A stretch of DNA of 64,000 nt from CAADGU01 sp035444285 (GTDB lineage: Bacteria > Chloroflexota > Anaerolineae > Promineifilales > Promineifilaceae), in contig DAOMOK010000010.1 of the NCBI GenBank assembly GCA_035444285.1, forward strand, positions 124,001 through 188,000, given 5' to 3'. Shown one piece after another: positions 14,372 through 22,742 of the stretch. A model generated the notes under the pieces. That model saw nothing but the letters and a program-made list of their open reading frames with translations. It was not told where the DNA came from and ran no database searches. The stretch's first letter is position 1. Each line of letters begins with the position of its first letter. The translations under genes and the position numbers were made by a program.

Positions 14372-15802
14372 ATGAACGAATCTGACATCCAGAGGATTAT
14401 TGACCGCGTGATGAAGGAAGTAGGGCAAGTACCACCAGTACCCCTACAGCATACGGCCGTGCCTGTCACCGGCGGCCAGGATGGTATCTTCCCCACTCTG
14501 GATGAAGCCGTGGCCGCTGCCAAGATCGCCTTTCAACAACTAAACCAGTTACCTCTAGAAATTCGCAAACACATGGTGGCGCACATGCGCCAGGCGGGGC
14601 GCGAATATGCCCAGGTATTGGCCGAGTTGGCCCACAGCGAATCGGGCATGGGGCGTGTGGAAGACAAAGTCCTCAAAAACATGCTCAACGCCAACAAAAC
14701 ACAGGGCACGGAAGCGCTGGAACCCACCGCTTGGAGCGGCGACGGCGGCCTGACGCTGACGGAATGGGCGCCATACGGCCTGATTGGGGCGCTGACGCCC
14801 AGCACCAACCCCACCAGCACCGTCATTTGTAATGCCATTGCCATGGTTGCTGCCGGGAACGCCGTCGTTTTTAATGCCCACCCCAGTACGCAAAATTGCT
14901 CCAACCGGACGGTACAGGTATTGAACCAGGCGATTCGAAAAGCGGGAGGGCCGGGGAATTTATTGACGGCCGTGGCCCAACCCACCCTGGAAACCGCCAC
15001 TGCCCTCATGCACCACAAAGACATCCGCCTGCTCACCGTCACCGGCGGCACGCCTGTGGTGCGCGCCGCTATGCAGAGTGGCAAACGCGCCGTCTGTGCC
15101 GGGCCGGGCAATCCGCCGGTGGTGGTGGATGAAACCGCCGACATTGAGGAGGCGGGGCGAGACATCGTCATTGGCGGCTCGTTTGACAACAACATCGTCT
15201 GCACCACCGAGAAAGAGACATTTGCCGTAGCCGCCATTTGTGATGACCTGATCAACGCCATGACCCGGTACGGCGCGGTGAAAATCAATAGCTGGCAGTT
15301 TAACCGGCTGTGGCAGGCGGTGACGGTGAAGGATCGTGGCCCGCGCCAACCGGCCGACATGAACAAAAATTTCATCGGTAAAAACGCCAGCGTGTTGCTG
15401 GCCGAAATTGGCATCTCTGCCGGGCCGGAAGTAAGGCAGATTGTAGTAGAAGTGGATCAAAATCATCCTGCCGTCTGGTCAGAGCAGATGATGCCCATTA
15501 TGCCGGTGGTGCGCGTGGCAAACGCCGATGAGGGTATAGACCTGGCGGTAGCAGCCGAACATGGTTTCCGGCATACGGCCGTGATGCACTCCAAAAACCT
15601 GGATAATCTCAGCCGTATGGCCCGTGAGATGGATTGTAGTATTTTTGTGAAAAATGGCCCTTGTCTGGCCGGGCTTGGTTACGGCGGCGAAGGTTTTTGC
15701 TCGTTTACCATTGCCAGCCCTACCGGCGAAGGGTTGACCGGCCCGCGCAGTTTCAGCCGTTTGCGACGCTGCACCCTGGTAGATTCTTTTCGGATTGTAT
15801 AG
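14372..15802 (+). CDS. CoA-acylating aldehyde dehydrogenase (PduP/EutE-like), BMC-targeted
   Basis: This 476-aa enzyme converts acetaldehyde, NAD and CoA to acetyl-CoA. Residues 1-18 (SDIQRIIDRVMKEVG) form an encapsulation-type helix joined by a Pro-rich linker. The catalytic domain has the NTPSTNPTST-like block LTPSTNPTSTVICNA near 141, VTGGTPVVRAAMQSGKRA near 223, AGPGNPPVVVDE near 243 and the nucleophile Cys277 in NNIVCTTEKE. Together with DeoC it would consume the toxic acetaldehyde inside the shell. No alcohol dehydrogenase or PduL-type phosphotransacylase is seen in the window, so CoA and NAD recycling must use other genes. Confidence 0.93.
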   Translation: MNESDIQRIIDRVMKEVGQVPPVPLQHTAVPVTGGQDGIFPTLDEAVAAAKIAFQQLNQLPLEIRKHMVAHMRQAGREYAQVLAELAHSESGMGRVEDKVLKNMLNANKTQGTEALEPTAWSGDGGLTLTEWAPYGLIGALTPSTNPTSTVICNAIAMVAAGNAVVFNAHPSTQNCSNRTVQVLNQAIRKAGGPGNLLTAVAQPTLETATALMHHKDIRLLTVTGGTPVVRAAMQSGKRAVCAGPGNPPVVVDETADIEEAGRDIVIGGSFDNNIVCTTEKETFAVAAICDDLINAMTRYGAVKINSWQFNRLWQAVTVKDRGPRQPADMNKNFIGKNASVLLAEIGISAGPEVRQIVVEVDQNHPAVWSEQMMPIMPVVRVANADEGIDLAVAAEHGFRHTAVMHSKNLDNLSRMAREMDCSIFVKNGPCLAGLGYGGEGFCSFTIASPTGEGLTGPRSFSRLRRCTLVDSFRIV

Positions 15803-15857
15803 AGTTTCTCCTGGCAGTAACGGGAGATTGCATCAGAGCAAGGAGAAATAAATACAC

Positions 15858-16391
15858 ATGAGCATTGGCGCGCGCAATCTGATCAATCTTGACCTGTTTA
15901 CTGACGCTTACCGCGTAACAGGGCGGGCGTTGGTAGGTACCGGTGGTATTCATGCTGAATTGGGCAACCCTAATTCCAAATTTCTGGAACTTCAAGACGC
16001 CTACATTTCGCGCATCCATGAACCGGGTGTCATCATTGCCAACTACAAACTGGCCTCTTTCCGCAAAGACAACATCAACTTCATCGTGCTGAATGATCGG
16101 CGCGATGGCATACCGGTGGGCACGCAGCACGGCCGTAGCGTTTTCACACGCGGCCGGCACATCCCCGCCTTTCTCACCGTGCCCTCCTTTGAAATTCAGG
16201 GCGAAGTCATCCACGAAGGCAAACCATCTGCTCGTGAAATTCTGGTACAATCCATGGGGCGGTTTCAACTGATATTCGATGCCAAAGCATCTGCCTCTAG
16301 TGCGCCGGAGATTTCCTACAGCGGCGATCTGATTTTGGTGCAAAAAGAGCGCATTGGTATCTTCTGTCTGGATTTGAGTCAAACCCCGTGA
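15858..16391 (+). CDS. Conserved-looking protein of unknown function in the BMC operon
   Basis: This 177-aa protein has no signal peptide or membrane segment. It appears beta-rich, with blocks NSKFLELQDAYISRI, ASFRKDNINFIVLNDRRDG, FLTVPSFEIQGEV and the C-terminal GDLILVQKERIGIFCLDL. I do not recognise a catalytic motif. It begins 55 nt after the aldehyde dehydrogenase (AGCAAGGAGAAA upstream) and ends 17 nt before the receiver-ATPase gene, so it is probably co-expressed with it. Candidate roles are an adaptor between the ATPase and the shell or an accessory of a signalling pair. Both are inference from position only. Confidence 0.6.
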   Translation: MSIGARNLINLDLFTDAYRVTGRALVGTGGIHAELGNPNSKFLELQDAYISRIHEPGVIIANYKLASFRKDNINFIVLNDRRDGIPVGTQHGRSVFTRGRHIPAFLTVPSFEIQGEVIHEGKPSAREILVQSMGRFQLIFDAKASASSAPEISYSGDLILVQKERIGIFCLDLSQTP

Positions 16392-16408
16392 GCCGAGGAG
16401 AGGATTGA

Positions 16409-17533
16409 GTGGCCCGTATCTACGTAATTGATGATGACGAACAACTGCTGCGCATGGTTGGCCTCATGTTGGAACGAGGTGGCCATACCGTCACTCTCAT
16501 CAGCAATCCGGTTGATGGTCTGGAGCAGGTACGCACAGACAAACCTGATTTATTGGTGCTGGACGTGATGATGCCCAATTTAAGCGGGCATGATATTTCG
16601 CGGGAAATTCGGGGCAACAAACAACTGGAAGATTTGCCGATTCTGGTTCTTACCGCGCGCTCGCAGGAAATTGACCGCACCACAGCCTTAAAAAGTGGCG
16701 CGGATGATTATTTGAGTAAACCTGTTACCTCGCAGGAATTGATTGAACGGGTGGATGGGCTGCTGGCAAAAAAGGGCGGGCAGAAAAAGCAAGAAGAAGG
16801 CGTGGTCGTTACGCTATTTGGGTTTCGCGGCGGCGCCGGGCGCACCACGCTGGCGGTGAATCTGGCGGCGGCGCTGCGCCGGGTAAGCCAGCAAGAGGTG
16901 TGTCTGGTAGATTTATCGCCCACCGGCAGCCAGACGGTTATGCATATGCGGTTACAGGCGCGCTCTTCATGGACCGAACTGCCAGACAATCTGGACTGGG
17001 CAGCCTTAAAAGAGCGGCTGGTTATTCATCCCTCTGGCCTGCGGGTGCTGGCAGCGCCGGCCAAACCGGTTTCCCCCATGATGCCCTCGGAAGAAAATTC
17101 CCGTGCTATATTGGACATCTTGCGACACCATATGGCGTTTACGGTTATTGACGCGCCCAGTGTATTTTCACCGGCGTTTATCACGGCCGTGTCCACCGCC
17201 GATATGGCCCTGCACGTGGTCACGCCAGAAGTAGTGTCGGTGCAAACGGCCGTACAGCTCAACCGCCTCATGACCAAAGCCGGTATCACGGTTAAACGCA
17301 AGTCACACGTTTTGAACCAGCCCACTGTCGAAGCCCAACTACCACAGGCAGCCGTTGAACGCGGCCTAAACACCAAGGTCTCTTTCCTTATCGGGTATGA
17401 TACCAACCAATCCCGCGCCATGTCGCAAGGCGTCCCTCTGACCCTGACCTCGGCAAAAAGTCCCTTACCCACCGTCATCAAACGCATGGCAGAAGCCATC
17501 TGGCAGCGAATAGCCACACAGGCGGGGGGATGA
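16409..17533 (+). CDS. Receiver-CpaE/ParA-type ATPase fusion in the BMC operon
   Basis: This 374-aa protein starts at GTG 16409 behind GAGGAGAGG. Residues 1-120 are a response-regulator receiver: IDDDE near 7, phospho-acceptor Asp52 in LVLDVMMPN, Thr in LTARS and Lys in LSKPV. From about 131 a MinD/ParA/CpaE-type domain follows, with FGFRGGAGRTTLAVNLA at 137-153, VCLVDLSPTGSQT and FTVIDAPSV. In the P-loop both lysines of the deviant Walker A (KGGxGKT) are arginine, as CpaE-like proteins often deviate, so ATP hydrolysis is uncertain. ParA-family McdA proteins position carboxysomes, and CpaE proteins localise pili at poles. A role in placing BMCs in response to phosphorylation is plausible but inferred. 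Confidence 0.8.
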   Translation: MARIYVIDDDEQLLRMVGLMLERGGHTVTLISNPVDGLEQVRTDKPDLLVLDVMMPNLSGHDISREIRGNKQLEDLPILVLTARSQEIDRTTALKSGADDYLSKPVTSQELIERVDGLLAKKGGQKKQEEGVVVTLFGFRGGAGRTTLAVNLAAALRRVSQQEVCLVDLSPTGSQTVMHMRLQARSSWTELPDNLDWAALKERLVIHPSGLRVLAAPAKPVSPMMPSEENSRAILDILRHHMAFTVIDAPSVFSPAFITAVSTADMALHVVTPEVVSVQTAVQLNRLMTKAGITVKRKSHVLNQPTVEAQLPQAAVERGLNTKVSFLIGYDTNQSRAMSQGVPLTLTSAKSPLPTVIKRMAEAIWQRIATQAGG

Positions 17534-17578
17534 GGTGTCCGGTCAGTTGATACTTGACACCTGACACATAACACATCT

Positions 17579-18166
17579 ATGGATTTTCCCGCGCTGGCCT
17601 TACTTGAATTCAACAGCATTGCCACCGGCATCATGGCTGGCGATGCGATGGTGAAACGTGCGCCGGTGAACCGGATTCAGGCGGGCACTGTACAACCAGG
17701 GCACTACCTGGTTCTGGTAACCGGGGATGTGGCCTCGGTGCAAGAGGCGGTTCAAGCAGGCAAAGAAACCGGGCAAACCGCTTTGCGTGACGCCATTTTT
17801 CTGCCGAATGTGCATCCTGAAGTGGTCCGGGCGCTGGGCGGAGAACGGCAGGTACAAGAGGCAGACGCGCTGGGTGTGGTAGAAACACAAACGGTAGCCG
17901 CTGCCATTCATGCGGCCGATGCCGGGGTAAAAGGGGCAGAAGTGGCGCTACTGCAACTACGGCTGGCGGATGGTTTGGGTGGCAAGGGGTTGGTCTTGTT
18001 TACCGGGCTGGTGGCAGATGTGGAAACGGCCGTGGCCCTGGGTACGGCCGTCGCCCAATCACAGCTAGTGCGCCAGGCCATCATCCCCCAACTGCACCCG
18101 GAAATGTGGGACAATGTGAACCGGCACGGCCGTTTTGGCGGCCATTTCAGTTGGGAACCTGCTTGA
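17579..18166 (+). CDS. BMC-T shell protein, single-layer type
   Basis: This 195-aa protein has two tandem BMC domains. The first is LALLEFNSIATGIMAGDAMV with QPGHYLVLVTGDVASVQEA. The second is LGVVETQTVAAAIHAADAGV with GGKGLVLFTGLVADVETAV. It forms a trimeric pseudohexamer. By layout it resembles the single-layer BMC-T (T1-type) of H. ochraceum rather than the double-pore type encoded at 12075. Both tandem classes are therefore present once. A repeat of the TTGACACCTGACAC type lies upstream. The last codons are followed by a GTAGTAGGCG hairpin. Confidence 0.92.
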   Translation: MDFPALALLEFNSIATGIMAGDAMVKRAPVNRIQAGTVQPGHYLVLVTGDVASVQEAVQAGKETGQTALRDAIFLPNVHPEVVRALGGERQVQEADALGVVETQTVAAAIHAADAGVKGAEVALLQLRLADGLGGKGLVLFTGLVADVETAVALGTAVAQSQLVRQAIIPQLHPEMWDNVNRHGRFGGHFSWEPA

Positions 18167-18175
18167 TTCTTTTTG

Positions 18176-18230
18176 TTTGTAGTAGGCGATTTATCGCCGT
18201 CCGGTGGCGATAAATCGCCTGCTACAAACG
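18176..18230. repeat. GTAGTAGGCGATTTATCGCC inverted repeat
   Basis: TTTGTAGTAGGCGATTTATCGCC pairs with GGCGATAAATCGCCTGCTACAAA around GTCCGGT. It lies between the BMC-T and second BMC-P genes and covers the upstream in-frame GTG, which is therefore not taken as the start. Confidence 0.85.
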
Positions 18231-18248
18231 ATGAACGGTGAATCTTTC

Positions 18249-18521
18249 ATGCAACTGGCAAAAGTGATTGGCACGGTGGTCGCCACCCAAAAATACGAAG
18301 GGCTGGAAGGGATCAAATTCCTGATTGTGCAGCCGCTGAGCAAAGAGCAGCAGCCTAAAGGCAAACCGGTAGTCGCCGCCGATGCCACCGCCCAGGCCGG
18401 CCCCGACACGCTGGTTTTTATCGTCGGCAGCCGGGAGGCGGCGCAAGCCCTACCCAACACCTTTGTGCCCGTTGACCATGCCATTGTGGGCATTGTGGAT
18501 GATGTGAATATCGGTAATTGA
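18249..18521 (+). CDS. BMC-P pentameric vertex protein, copy 2
   Basis: The 90-aa protein from ATG 18249 begins MQLAKVIGTVVATQKYEGLE, the usual EutN/CcmL start. It continues with FLIVQPLSKEQQPKGKPVVA, ADATAQAGPDTLVFIVGSRE and VPVDHAIVGIVDDVNI. ATG 18231 is an alternative start, but family alignment favours 18249. Together with the next gene it gives two further vertex proteins, as in shells with three BMC-P paralogues. Confidence 0.92.
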   Translation: MQLAKVIGTVVATQKYEGLEGIKFLIVQPLSKEQQPKGKPVVAADATAQAGPDTLVFIVGSREAAQALPNTFVPVDHAIVGIVDDVNIGN

Positions 18522-18550
18522 GTTGTAACTCAATCACCGGACCACCAGTT

Positions 18551-18817
18551 ATGTACATTGGACGGGTTAGCGGCACAGTAGTTGCCACCATTAAACACGA
18601 GGCGTTTTACGGCCGTAAACTGCTCATTGTTGATCAGCTAGACCCCCACGGGAAGCCAAACGGCGCGTATGACATTTGCGTGGACGTGGTGCAGGCTGGC
18701 CTCGGCGACCGGGTGCTGGTAATGGATGAAGGTAACGGCGCCCGCCAGATTCTACAACGGGCTGTTGCCCCTGTTCGCGCCGTCATTGTGGGCATTGTGG
18801 ATGAGGTGGAGCTATAA
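18551..18817 (+). CDS. BMC-P pentameric vertex protein, copy 3
   Basis: The 88-aa EutN/CcmL protein starts at ATG 18551 (MYIGRVSGTVVATIKHEAF). It has LLIVDQLDPHGKPNGAYDIC, VQAGLGDRVLVMDEGNGARQ and VRAVIVGIVDEVEL. It follows copy 2 by 29 nt and closes the recognisable BMC operon. The Asp-rich region DICVDVVQAG replaces the usual AADAVGAG, so this copy is the most divergent. Confidence 0.92.
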   Translation: MYIGRVSGTVVATIKHEAFYGRKLLIVDQLDPHGKPNGAYDICVDVVQAGLGDRVLVMDEGNGARQILQRAVAPVRAVIVGIVDEVEL

Positions 18818-18868
18818 GGGCCAGACATTCAAGTAGACACTTACACACCTGACCCTTACAATACCCCT

Positions 18869-19153
18869 ATGTTAGTTGCCACCTGTGTCATCAAATTAGA
18901 GTTGGACGGTGTTTTGTCGTTGAAGGAAAAGCGCCAGATCGTCAAGTCTATCCTGGCGCGGCTGCCGCATCATTTTAATGTGGCCGTGGCCGAGGTAGAC
19001 GCGCAGGATGTGTGGCAAACGGCCGTCATTGGACTGGCTACCGTCGGCACTGATGCTGCTTATTTGCATGGCCTGCTGGAAAAAGCGGTGACCTGGGTGG
19101 CACAAACACGCCCCGACGTTCCTATTCGAGATTATGAAATTGAGTTATTTTGA
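18869..19153 (+). CDS. DUF503 (YlxP-like) protein
   Basis: This 94-aa protein has the DUF503 pattern LKLELDGVLSLKEKR-like start (CVIKLELDGVLSLKEKRQIV) and the sequence FNVAVAEVDAQDVWQTAVIG. YlxP homologues are linked to ribosome maturation (often beside rbfA), but here the gene follows the BMC operon. A TAGACACTTACACACCTGACCC repeat-like stretch separates it from BMC-P. The downstream frame starts 4 nt before its stop, but the probable start of that gene lies further on. Confidence 0.85.
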   Translation: MLVATCVIKLELDGVLSLKEKRQIVKSILARLPHHFNVAVAEVDAQDVWQTAVIGLATVGTDAAYLHGLLEKAVTWVAQTRPDVPIRDYEIELF

Positions 19154-19245
19154 AACTTGTTGGTAGATTAGAGATTGGCGGCCCCTATTCTCTTGTCTCC
19201 CTCCTGGCTATGGAACAAAGCAAACCCACGATACGTATAACCCGC

Positions 19246-21672
19246 ATGAGTAAGCGGTTAACCCCTATCAAATTTCTTTGGCTTTTATTCTTGCTTCCTT
19301 TTTTTATTACTACCCATACCCAGGCTCAAGATGAACCAGCCGGCCTGAGCCTGACGGCCAAAGCCGGTTTTGATGGCCTGTATAAAGGGGAGTATTGGCT
19401 GCCGGTGGTGGTCAGTGTGGCCAACAGTGGCCCCCCCATCGAAGGCGAAGTGCGCGTCTACCCCGGCGCCAACACAAACAACGAGTTGATGTATCGCGCC
19501 CCTATCAGTTTGCCCACGCAATCAGACAAACGAGTCACGGTTTACATCCGTATGCCTGGCCCGGCGACTACTGTGCTGGTGCAGTTGGCCGATGCGGATG
19601 GCCAGGTCTTGGCTGCGACACGCACCAGACAGTTGGCGCGAGTGCAGGCTGATGGCCTGCTCTATGGGGTTGTCAGCCCGGACAGTGGCGAATTTGATTT
19701 TCTGGACAAAGTGTCAGGCAGCCGCAGCACGGCGGCTGTTGCCTACCTGACTCTGGCTGACCTGCCTGATATTCCCGTGGCCTGGAATGCGTTGGATGTA
19801 CTGGTCTTGAACGACACCGATACCACCCAGTTCTCAGCCGATCAGCTAGAGGCGCTGACATCATGGGTGAGTACAGGAGGGCAGTTGGTGGTAACCGGTG
19901 GGGCAAGCTGGCAAAAAACGGCCGTGCCCCTGGCCGATTGGCTGCCCGTTACTCTCTCCGGCAGCGAGACGGTAACAGACTTACCTGATCTGGCGGAAAA
20001 AGTGGGCGCCCCGTTCCGCGATCCCGGCCCATATGTTATTACCACCAGTAGCCTGACACGCGGCGAACTGCTTTTCCATGAAGATGGCTTACCCGTGCTG
20101 GCGGCTGTGCCTTACGGCCGTGGCATCGTCTACTTTCTGGCGCTAGACCCCCGTTTTGCGCCGCTGTTGGATTGGAGCGGGGCCAACATCATCTTTACGG
20201 CCGTTGCCAGCCGGGTCTCGCCGCTTTCCTTGTGGGGCGCGGTGCCTTCTGAAGGTTACGCCGCCCAAACTGCCATCTCGCGTCTGCCAGATTTAAATCT
20301 GCCGTCGGTATGGCAGTTGGCCCTGTTTTTGTTGGTCTACATTGCCGCCGTTGGCCCGGCCAATTACCTTGTTTTGAAACGATACAATCGCCTGGAACTG
20401 GCCTGGATTACCCTACCGGTACTCATTTTGGGTTTTACGGCCGTTACCTACCTCACCGGCTTTCAACTACGCGGCAGCGACCCTATCATCAATCAAATGA
20501 CTGTCGCTTACAGCCGCGTCGGCAGCTCTCAGGCGCAGGTGTACAGTCTGGTGGGTCTCTACTCACCCCGCCGCAGCACGTATGATGTCATCTTTCCGGC
20601 GGACACACTGGCACGGCCGTTTGCAGGATTTAGCGGCAGCTTCAATGCAAACTTGAATGCCGACGCCATCACCTACAACACCAACCATTCGGTTGACGGG
20701 GTTCGGGTGGATGTGAGTGATGTGCAAACATTAACCGCCCAGACGAACCGGCCCGCTTTGGCTGTATCCGGGGAAGGGGCGCTCATCCGGCAAGGGGCAG
20801 CCGCCATACGGTTACAAGCAGTTGTGCAAAACAACAGCGACCAGACGCTAGAAAGCGCCGTGATGTTGTTTGGCGACACGGCCGTGCCGCTGGGCGATCT
20901 GACTCCTGGTGAAGTAGAAAACGTCAATGAAATCATCAGCAGCAGTGGCAGTTCATCTTCCAGTTTTGGCTATGGCGGGACGTTAACCCGACACGTCAAC
21001 ACGTTGTTGGGTTATGATTATTACGACAGCGCCAAACTTTATCCTCGTTATCAATTTTTACAGGCTTTGGAAGGGGAAAATTTCAGCAGCACCCTTTCCC
21101 CCAGTATGCCCCGGAACAGCGCTATTTTGCTGGGTTGGACGGAAACGGCGGCTATTGAGATTGGGCTAAGTCAGGGAACGCCAAAACAAACGGCCGTGAC
21201 TCTGCACTTCATCGAAATCCCGCTCAGCCAAAACCTGACCGGCAGCGCCACCGATAATCAAGAACTGGTTCTGCCCTCTTTCCTGCTGGATTGGAAGCTA
21301 TTGCCCGACAGCACTATCGTCGGCAGTAGCGCCAGCCCTTCCCATCTGGAACTCAACCTCATCGGTAACTGGGCTGGCTTTGAATACACGCCCCTTGTGG
21401 AGTTTCAGCAAATGCCTGTTACGGGGTTAACGGTTTTGCTGGAAAAGGAAAGTTATTCCAGCGCCACGTTGCCGGATGTGAACCTGTGGAATTGGGAAAC
21501 GGAAACGTGGGATTTGCAGGACTATGTGAATTGGGGGCGCACGGCCGTGCCCGACCCCACGCCCTACATAGGTCCGGCCAGCGCCGTCCGTTTACAAGTG
21601 GTAGCCAAGGATTCGGGTTATCAGAGCTTGACGGCCGTCTATCCCTTACTCACCGTCAAATCGGACAATTAG
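19246..21672 (+). CDS. Large exported/membrane protein with GATase-like domain, linked to an ABC exporter
   Basis: The preferred start is ATG 19246, which puts a signal sequence (KFLWLLFLLPFFITTHTQAQ) at the N-terminus; the protein is then about 808 aa. A beta-sandwich part (YWLPVVVSVANSGPPIEGEV) follows. Next is a class-I-glutamine-amidotransferase-like region (ALDVLVLNDTDTTQF, WVSTGGQLVVTGGASW), then two transmembrane helices (LALFLLVYIAAVGPANYLVL and ITLPVLILGFTAVTYLTGF). A large C-terminal beta domain ends it. The order, with an ABC ATPase, two permeases, MoxR and DUF58 downstream, recalls GldF/GldG-type clusters common in Chloroflexota and Bacteroidota. The protein probably acts outside the membrane; the exact function is unknown. 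It carries at least nine ACGGCCGT octamers. Confidence 0.65.
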   Translation: MSKRLTPIKFLWLLFLLPFFITTHTQAQDEPAGLSLTAKAGFDGLYKGEYWLPVVVSVANSGPPIEGEVRVYPGANTNNELMYRAPISLPTQSDKRVTVYIRMPGPATTVLVQLADADGQVLAATRTRQLARVQADGLLYGVVSPDSGEFDFLDKVSGSRSTAAVAYLTLADLPDIPVAWNALDVLVLNDTDTTQFSADQLEALTSWVSTGGQLVVTGGASWQKTAVPLADWLPVTLSGSETVTDLPDLAEKVGAPFRDPGPYVITTSSLTRGELLFHEDGLPVLAAVPYGRGIVYFLALDPRFAPLLDWSGANIIFTAVASRVSPLSLWGAVPSEGYAAQTAISRLPDLNLPSVWQLALFLLVYIAAVGPANYLVLKRYNRLELAWITLPVLILGFTAVTYLTGFQLRGSDPIINQMTVAYSRVGSSQAQVYSLVGLYSPRRSTYDVIFPADTLARPFAGFSGSFNANLNADAITYNTNHSVDGVRVDVSDVQTLTAQTNRPALAVSGEGALIRQGAAAIRLQAVVQNNSDQTLESAVMLFGDTAVPLGDLTPGEVENVNEIISSSGSSSSSFGYGGTLTRHVNTLLGYDYYDSAKLYPRYQFLQALEGENFSSTLSPSMPRNSAILLGWTETAAIEIGLSQGTPKQTAVTLHFIEIPLSQNLTGSATDNQELVLPSFLLDWKLLPDSTIVGSSASPSHLELNLIGNWAGFEYTPLVEFQQMPVTGLTVLLEKESYSSATLPDVNLWNWETETWDLQDYVNWGRTAVPDPTPYIGPASAVRLQVVAKDSGYQSLTAVYPLLTVKSDN

Positions 21673-21678
21673 CCCACT

Positions 21679-21712
21679 CGTAGCAGGCGATAAATCGCCA
21701 CCTACAAACAGA
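21679..21712. repeat. Partial GTAGCAGGCGATAAATCGCC element
   Basis: TCGTAGCAGGCGATAAATCGCCACCTACAAA is a shortened member of the GTAGTAGGCG family, between the exported protein and ABC ATPase genes. Confidence 0.7.
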
Positions 21713-21719
21713 TCAGATT

Positions 21720-22673
21720 ATGGCCTCAATCATCGAAATACAAGGACTGACCAAAAAATACGGTGGCCTGACCGCCCTCAACGAACTAACCCTGAACATT
21801 GAGGAAGGGGCGGTATTTGGTTTCATTGGCCCCAACGGCGCCGGCAAAACCACCACCATGCGCATCCTCACCACCCTGCTCAAACCTACCGGCGGCAAAG
21901 CGTGGGTTGCGGGACATTCCGTGGCCGACGATCCGCGGGGCGTGCGCCGCGCCATCGGCTACATGCCCGACTTCTTCGGCGTGTATGACGACATGAAGGT
22001 GTGGGAATATCTGGACTTTTTTGCCGCCTGTTACGACGTGCCCAAAACAGCCCGCATCGGCATGATTGATGATCTGCTCACCCTGGTAGACCTGAACCAC
22101 AAAAAGGACGCTTATGTGGAAAACCTGAGCCGGGGCATGAAACAGCGCCTCTGCCTGGCGCGCACCCTGGCCCATGACCCGCAGGTGCTGATCCTGGACG
22201 AGCCAGCCAGCGGCCTGGACCCGCGCGCCCGCATTGAAATCCGCGAACTGCTGCGCGAACTGAAAAACATGGGCAAGACCATCTTCTTCTCCTCACACAT
22301 CCTGTCTGAAGTGGCCGACATCTGCACCGAAATCGCCATCCTGGAAGCGGGCAACCTGATTGCCCATGGTGATATGGAGGAGATGAAAAAGCAACTGCGC
22401 GCCCACCGCTTGATTCAAGTGAAAGTATTGGGTGACCTGGGGCCGCTGCAAGAATTGCTGCTTCAGCACGAAACCGTGCATGGCATCACCCCGCCCGGCG
22501 AAGCGGACATCCCGGCCGATGCCGTGCAGTTTGACTTTGGCGGCAACGATGAAGCCCTGAGCCACCTGCTGGCACAGATGATCAACCAGGGGATTCGTGT
22601 GGTCTCCTTCCACGAGGAAACAGGCGATCTGGAAGATGTGTTTTTGCAGGTGACGCAGGGGATTGTGAACTAA
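21720..22673 (+). CDS. ABC transporter ATP-binding protein (ABC-2 type)
   Basis: This 317-aa ATPase powers the two membrane proteins encoded next to it. It has the Walker A GPNGAGKTTTMRIL near 43, the signature LSRGMKQRLCLARTLAHD near 138 and Walker B VLILDEPASGLDP near 158, with H-loop FFSSHILSE near 195. The C-terminal 90 residues form the accessory domain seen in CcmA/NatA/GldA-type exporters. It belongs to the cluster that runs from 19246 to 28718. Confidence 0.92.
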   Translation: MASIIEIQGLTKKYGGLTALNELTLNIEEGAVFGFIGPNGAGKTTTMRILTTLLKPTGGKAWVAGHSVADDPRGVRRAIGYMPDFFGVYDDMKVWEYLDFFAACYDVPKTARIGMIDDLLTLVDLNHKKDAYVENLSRGMKQRLCLARTLAHDPQVLILDEPASGLDPRARIEIRELLRELKNMGKTIFFSSHILSEVADICTEIAILEAGNLIAHGDMEEMKKQLRAHRLIQVKVLGDLGPLQELLLQHETVHGITPPGEADIPADAVQFDFGGNDEALSHLLAQMINQGIRVVSFHEETGDLEDVFLQVTQGIVN

Positions 22674-22735
22674 GAGATTGGGAGATTGACAAATCTCTCA
22701 AGATCCTAATCTCTTCATCTCCATCTTGCAACGAG
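22674..22735. repeat. GAGATTGGGAGATTG array with inverted arm
   Basis: Direct GAGATTGGGAGATTGACAAATCTC, then CCTAATCTCTTCATCTCC. It is a family member of 3752-3802 and can fold into a hairpin. Confidence 0.75.
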
Positions 22736-22742
22736 TAACACT

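Noticed and set aside
14533..15414. 293-aa minus-strand ORF
   Set aside because: It is a shadow of the aldehyde dehydrogenase gene on the opposite strand.
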